Assembly (NCBI RefSeq): GCF_036227225.1
Contig: NZ_CP109444.1
Coordinates: 6,553,501 to 6,617,500, forward strand
From: Streptomyces sp. NBC_01478
Lineage (GTDB): Bacteria > Actinomycetota > Actinomycetes > Streptomycetales > Streptomycetaceae
DNA length: 64,000 bases
Reading direction: 5' to 3'
The translations under genes were made by a program, and so were the position numbers. Of the stretch, positions 61,376 to 64,000 are shown in pieces (position 1 is the stretch's first letter; every line of letters starts with the position of its first letter). The notes under the pieces are model-generated. The model made no database searches. It worked only from the letters and a program-made list of their open reading frames with translations, and was not told where the DNA came from.

Positions 61376-63211
61376 TCAGGCCGCCCGTACGTCCCGTTCC
61401 GCCAAGCCGTGCGTGCACGCCGGAGCCACGGCCTTGCGGCGGCGCAGGAAGCGCGGCAGCGGGAGGGCCAGGTTGACGAAGCCCTCCGCCTGCATCGCGG
61501 CGAAGCCGATGCGCGGGAGGTCGCCGGAGGCGCGGTAGACGACGAAGCGGGGTTCCCAGCGGGGCTGGAACTTCGCGTTGAACTTGTACAGGGACTCGAT
61601 CTGGAACCAGCGGGACAGGAACACGAGCAGTCCGCGCCAGGCGCGCAGCACCGGGCCCGCGCCGATCTTCTCGCCCCGCGCGAGTGCCGCGCGGAACATG
61701 GCGAAGTTGAGCGACACGCGCGTGATGCCGAGCTTCGGTGCCGCCTGGAGGGAGGCCACGATGAGCAGTTCGTTCATCCCCGGGTCCGCCGCGCGGTCGC
61801 GGCGCATCAGGTCCAGCGACATGCCGTCGGTGCCCCAGGGCACGAAGTGCAGGATCGCCTTCAAGTCGCCGTACTCGCCCGGCTGTTCGTCCGCCTTGTG
61901 GGCGGTCGCGATGAAGCAGTCACCGTCCTCCGGGTCGCCGATGCGGCCGAGCGCCATGGAGAAGCCGCGCTCGGTGTCGGTGCCCCGCCAGGCCTCCGCG
62001 GCGAGCCGGATCCGCTCCAACTCGCCCTCGCCGAGGTCACGTACACGCCGTACCCGGGTTTCGTAGCCGGCCCGCTCGATGCGCTTCACCATTTGGCGTA
62101 CGTTGCGCATCGCGCGCCCGGCGAGCGAGAAATCCGCCACGTCGACCACCGCCTCGTCGCCGAGTTCGAGGGCGTCGAGGCCGGTCTCGCGGGTCCACAC
62201 CTCGCCGCCCGTCTCCGAGCAGCCCATGACGGCCGGCGTCCAGGAGTGGGCCTTCGCCTCGTCCATGAACCGCTCGATGGCGCCCGGCCAGGCCTCCACG
62301 TCGCCGATCGGGTCACCGCTGGCGAGCATCACCCCGGAGACGACGCGGTACGTCACCGCCGCCTTGCCGCTGGGCGAGAAGACGACGGCCTTGTCGCGGC
62401 GCAGCGCGAAGTGACCGAGCGAGTCGCGCCGGCCGTGCTTCTCCAGGAGGGCGCGCAACTGCGTCTCGTCCTCCGGGGTGAGGCGTGCGGCCGGGTGCTC
62501 GGGACGGAACGCGAGGTAGATCGTCGTCACGGCGGTGAGCAGCCCCAGGGCGCCGAGCGAGAAGGCGACCGTCCAGGAGGTGCTGCCCTCGTAGTCGACC
62601 GGGCCCTCGAAGCCGAACAGGCCGTACAGGACGTGGGTGATCCGGTCGGCCAGGCTCGGGTCGCCGACCATGCGCTTGGAGTGGACGCTGACGATCACCA
62701 GTCCGAGGACGAGTGAACCGGCGCCCATGAGCACGAAGTTGGCGAGCGCGCGCCACCGGCTGCGCGGGTCGGGCAGCGCCCGGAACTCGTCGCGGTGCAG
62801 CAGCAGGGGTGCGAGCAGCGCGGCCGAGATGACGACTCCTATGAGGGAGTGCCGGTACGCGAACTGAGCCACCGCGCCCGCCGGCAGCAGCGCCACGGCG
62901 GCCCGCCAGGCCCGGCGCTTGCGCCGCCGGAGCCCGTGCGCGAGGAGCAGCAACAGCACGCCGGTGCTGAGCGCGAGAGCCGCCGCGAAGGGGCCGAGCG
63001 CGCCCGGCAGCACCTCCGCCATCGTGTGCATACGGCTGTGCCGGAAGCGCGGGAACACCCCCGCGGCGATGTCCAGCAGGCCGACGAGGGCGCAGGCCCT
63101 GGCGACGAGCGTGGGAACGACCTCGGGGCGCGGACCTCGGACTATGCGCCGGACCCGGCCTGAACGGCTCGGAACCCCACCCGACATTTCCCCATCTATC
63201 CTGACAGACAT
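61376..63211 (-). CDS. MprF-like phosphatidylglycerol lysyltransferase-type membrane protein (LysX-like)
   Basis: A 611-residue protein. About seven membrane segments fill residues 35-260 (VARACALVGLLDIAAGVF, VALLPAGAVAQFAYRHSLIG). The cytoplasmic C-terminal half is a DUF2156/GNAT-like transferase (SPSGKAAVTYRVVSG, ASGDPIGD, RGFSMALGRIGDPED, MNELLIVASLQAAPKLG). Family knowledge: transfers lysine or another amino acid from tRNA to membrane lipid, changing charge and peptide resistance. ATG 63211 was chosen, with ATG 63187 as the alternative. It is divergent from the esterase gene. Confidence 0.9.
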   Translation of the reverse strand: MSVRIDGEMSGGVPSRSGRVRRIVRGPRPEVVPTLVARACALVGLLDIAAGVFPRFRHSRMHTMAEVLPGALGPFAAALALSTGVLLLLLAHGLRRRKRRAWRAAVALLPAGAVAQFAYRHSLIGVVISAALLAPLLLHRDEFRALPDPRSRWRALANFVLMGAGSLVLGLVIVSVHSKRMVGDPSLADRITHVLYGLFGFEGPVDYEGSTSWTVAFSLGALGLLTAVTTIYLAFRPEHPAARLTPEDETQLRALLEKHGRRDSLGHFALRRDKAVVFSPSGKAAVTYRVVSGVMLASGDPIGDVEAWPGAIERFMDEAKAHSWTPAVMGCSETGGEVWTRETGLDALELGDEAVVDVADFSLAGRAMRNVRQMVKRIERAGYETRVRRVRDLGEGELERIRLAAEAWRGTDTERGFSMALGRIGDPEDGDCFIATAHKADEQPGEYGDLKAILHFVPWGTDGMSLDLMRRDRAADPGMNELLIVASLQAAPKLGITRVSLNFAMFRAALARGEKIGAGPVLRAWRGLLVFLSRWFQIESLYKFNAKFQPRWEPRFVVYRASGDLPRIGFAAMQAEGFVNLALPLPRFLRRRKAVAPACTHGLAERDVRAA

Positions 63212-63410
63212 CGCATCCCGTAGTTCTGCGAGAGACCTTGGATCCGGGCCCGATTCGGGCATCCGGCGACATTGCGCCCTCTAGGACGGTGTCTACGGGA
63301 AGGAGGTTCCTTCCTTACCGAAAAGCCGGTTCAAAGGCCAAGGAAAGCCTGGGGCAAGCCCTCGCGAAAACGCGGGTGCCGCGGGCGGAAAGCGCAGGCG
63401 GGGACAGCTC

Positions 63411-64000
63411 ATGGGACTCACGAGCAACAAGGTGTTGGTACTGGCGTTCGCGTGTGCCGCTCTGCTGTTCATCGGCACGGTGTGGCTGTGGCCGCGGCTG
63501 GCCCGACGGAACTGGCGGGCCGTCAGCGGACGCGTGGGGCTGTTGCTGGCAACGCAGTTGGTGCTCTTCGCCTCGGTGGGCCTGGGCGCCAACCAGGCCT
63601 TCGGGTTCTACGCGAGCTGGGCCGACCTGTTCGGCAAGGAGACCGACCAGGGAGTGGTCGTCGACAACTCGGCGCTCCAGGGCACGGGCGGACCGCTCCA
63701 AGTGGTCGAGACCCGGCGGGTGGACGCACCGGGCGGCTCCTCGCGGCCGCAGAGCGTCGGCCAGGTGCAGCGCGTCGACATAGTCGGCCGTACGACCCAC
63801 ATCGCCACCCCCGCGTACGTGTACCTGCCGCCGGAGTACTTCCAACCGCGTAACCGCACGCGCTCGTTCCCGGCGACGGTCGTCCTCACGGGGTACCCGG
63901 GCACCGCCCAGGCACTCGTCGACAAGCTGAACTACCCCCGCACGGCACTGGAGTTGGCCAGGGCCGGCCGGATGCAACCGATGATCCTGGTGATGATGCG
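63411..64000 (+). CDS. Alpha/beta-hydrolase-fold esterase, N-terminal part (runs off the window)
   Basis: The frame from ATG 63411 (GGGGACAG upstream) is open to the window end, 196 residues. Three hydrophobic segments at the N-terminus (VLVLAFACAALLFIGTVWLW, LLLATQLVLFASVGLG) anchor it in the membrane. A long extracytoplasmic segment follows, then the start of an esterase-D/antigen-85-like domain (THIATPAYVYLPPEYF, FPATVVLTGYPG). The catalytic serine is beyond the edge. Divergent from the lysyltransferase gene, with which it is usually adjacent in Streptomyces. Confidence 0.85.
   Translation, partial: MGLTSNKVLVLAFACAALLFIGTVWLWPRLARRNWRAVSGRVGLLLATQLVLFASVGLGANQAFGFYASWADLFGKETDQGVVVDNSALQGTGGPLQVVETRRVDAPGGSSRPQSVGQVQRVDIVGRTTHIATPAYVYLPPEYFQPRNRTRSFPATVVLTGYPGTAQALVDKLNYPRTALELARAGRMQPMILVMM

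Noticed and set aside
1..64000. tRNA, rRNA, IS element, phage or replication origin
   Set aside because: No cloverleaf, rRNA segment, transposase, integrase or DnaA-box cluster was recognised in any intergenic region.

Overview
The window is a high-GC actinobacterial chromosome segment, almost certainly Streptomyces. The evidence is strong G/C bias at third codon positions, many GTG starts, a conservon, a SARP regulator with NB-ARC and TPR domains, a WhiJ/DUF397/ATPase-type regulatory module, a TipA-like regulator with a tipA-like palindrome, and copies of a short interspersed repeat that I recognise from Streptomyces genomes. No tRNA, rRNA, CRISPR array, IS element or phage was seen. From memory, the gene order from about 24 kb to the right end matches the S. 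coelicolor block around SCO3396-SCO3434 (lysX-like, folP, folB, folK, folE, ftsH, hpt, tilS, dacB, ppa, tipA-like, gadB, zinc-free ribosomal proteins, DNA polymerase). The left third looks more accessory.

Layout. 0-7.3 kb: the tail of an unknown gene, then a 600-bp region rich in GTTGAC motifs, then a complete conservon (cvnA, a double-roadblock cvnB, cvnC with a TTA codon, cvnD) followed by two cytochromes P450 and a crotonase in one co-directional run. 7.3-7.9 kb: a scar made of a P450 C-terminal fragment abutting a polyketide acyltransferase fragment. 8-10 kb: a two-component system. 10-15 kb: small exported proteins and a large NB-ARC/TPR protein split by a frameshift inside a proline-rich linker that carries three 162-bp tandem repeats. 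15.5-18.6 kb: a second two-component system whose kinase has two kinase-like halves and an interspersed repeat read in frame. 18.8-24.4 kb: an exported protein, a DUF3052 protein, a glycosyltransferase and the SARP regulator.

24.4-31.9 kb: a PolA-like polymerase, a Clp-N/HTH protein with a probably leaderless operator-covered promoter, a TetR gene divergent from an alanine-rich protein, a DUF2786 protein, and two lipoproteins that flank about 600 bp of degenerate 64-bp tandem repeats. 31.9-35.1 kb: the zinc-starvation cluster (rpsN, rpmB, rpmG, rpmE, COG0523 protein, rpsR) with a Zur-box-like site in the divergent promoter. 35.2-37.3 kb: a DUF397, ATPase and XRE module in which two divergent promoters share a 27-bp motif. 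37.4-46 kb: an aldehyde dehydrogenase, a DinB protein, a PadR-controlled ABC exporter, glutamate decarboxylase, a ClC-type channel and the TipA-like regulator. 46-54 kb: a DedA protein, a ThrE-type exporter, pyrophosphatase, a PBP4-type carboxypeptidase with an odd repeat N-terminus, a zincin, tilS and hpt. 54.8-64 kb: ftsH, folE, the convergent folate cluster folP-(SnoaL-like)-folB-folK-DUF3180, an MprF-like lysyltransferase, and the start of an esterase.

No single completely new system stands out. The strongest candidates for new biology are the intergenic 64-bp repeat array, the duplicated 27-bp operator of the DUF397/ATPase module, the bldA-codon and double-roadblock conservon coupled to two P450s and a crotonase, the NB-ARC/TPR gene with its repeat-borne frameshift, and the hairpin that separates the ftsH ribosome-binding site from its start.
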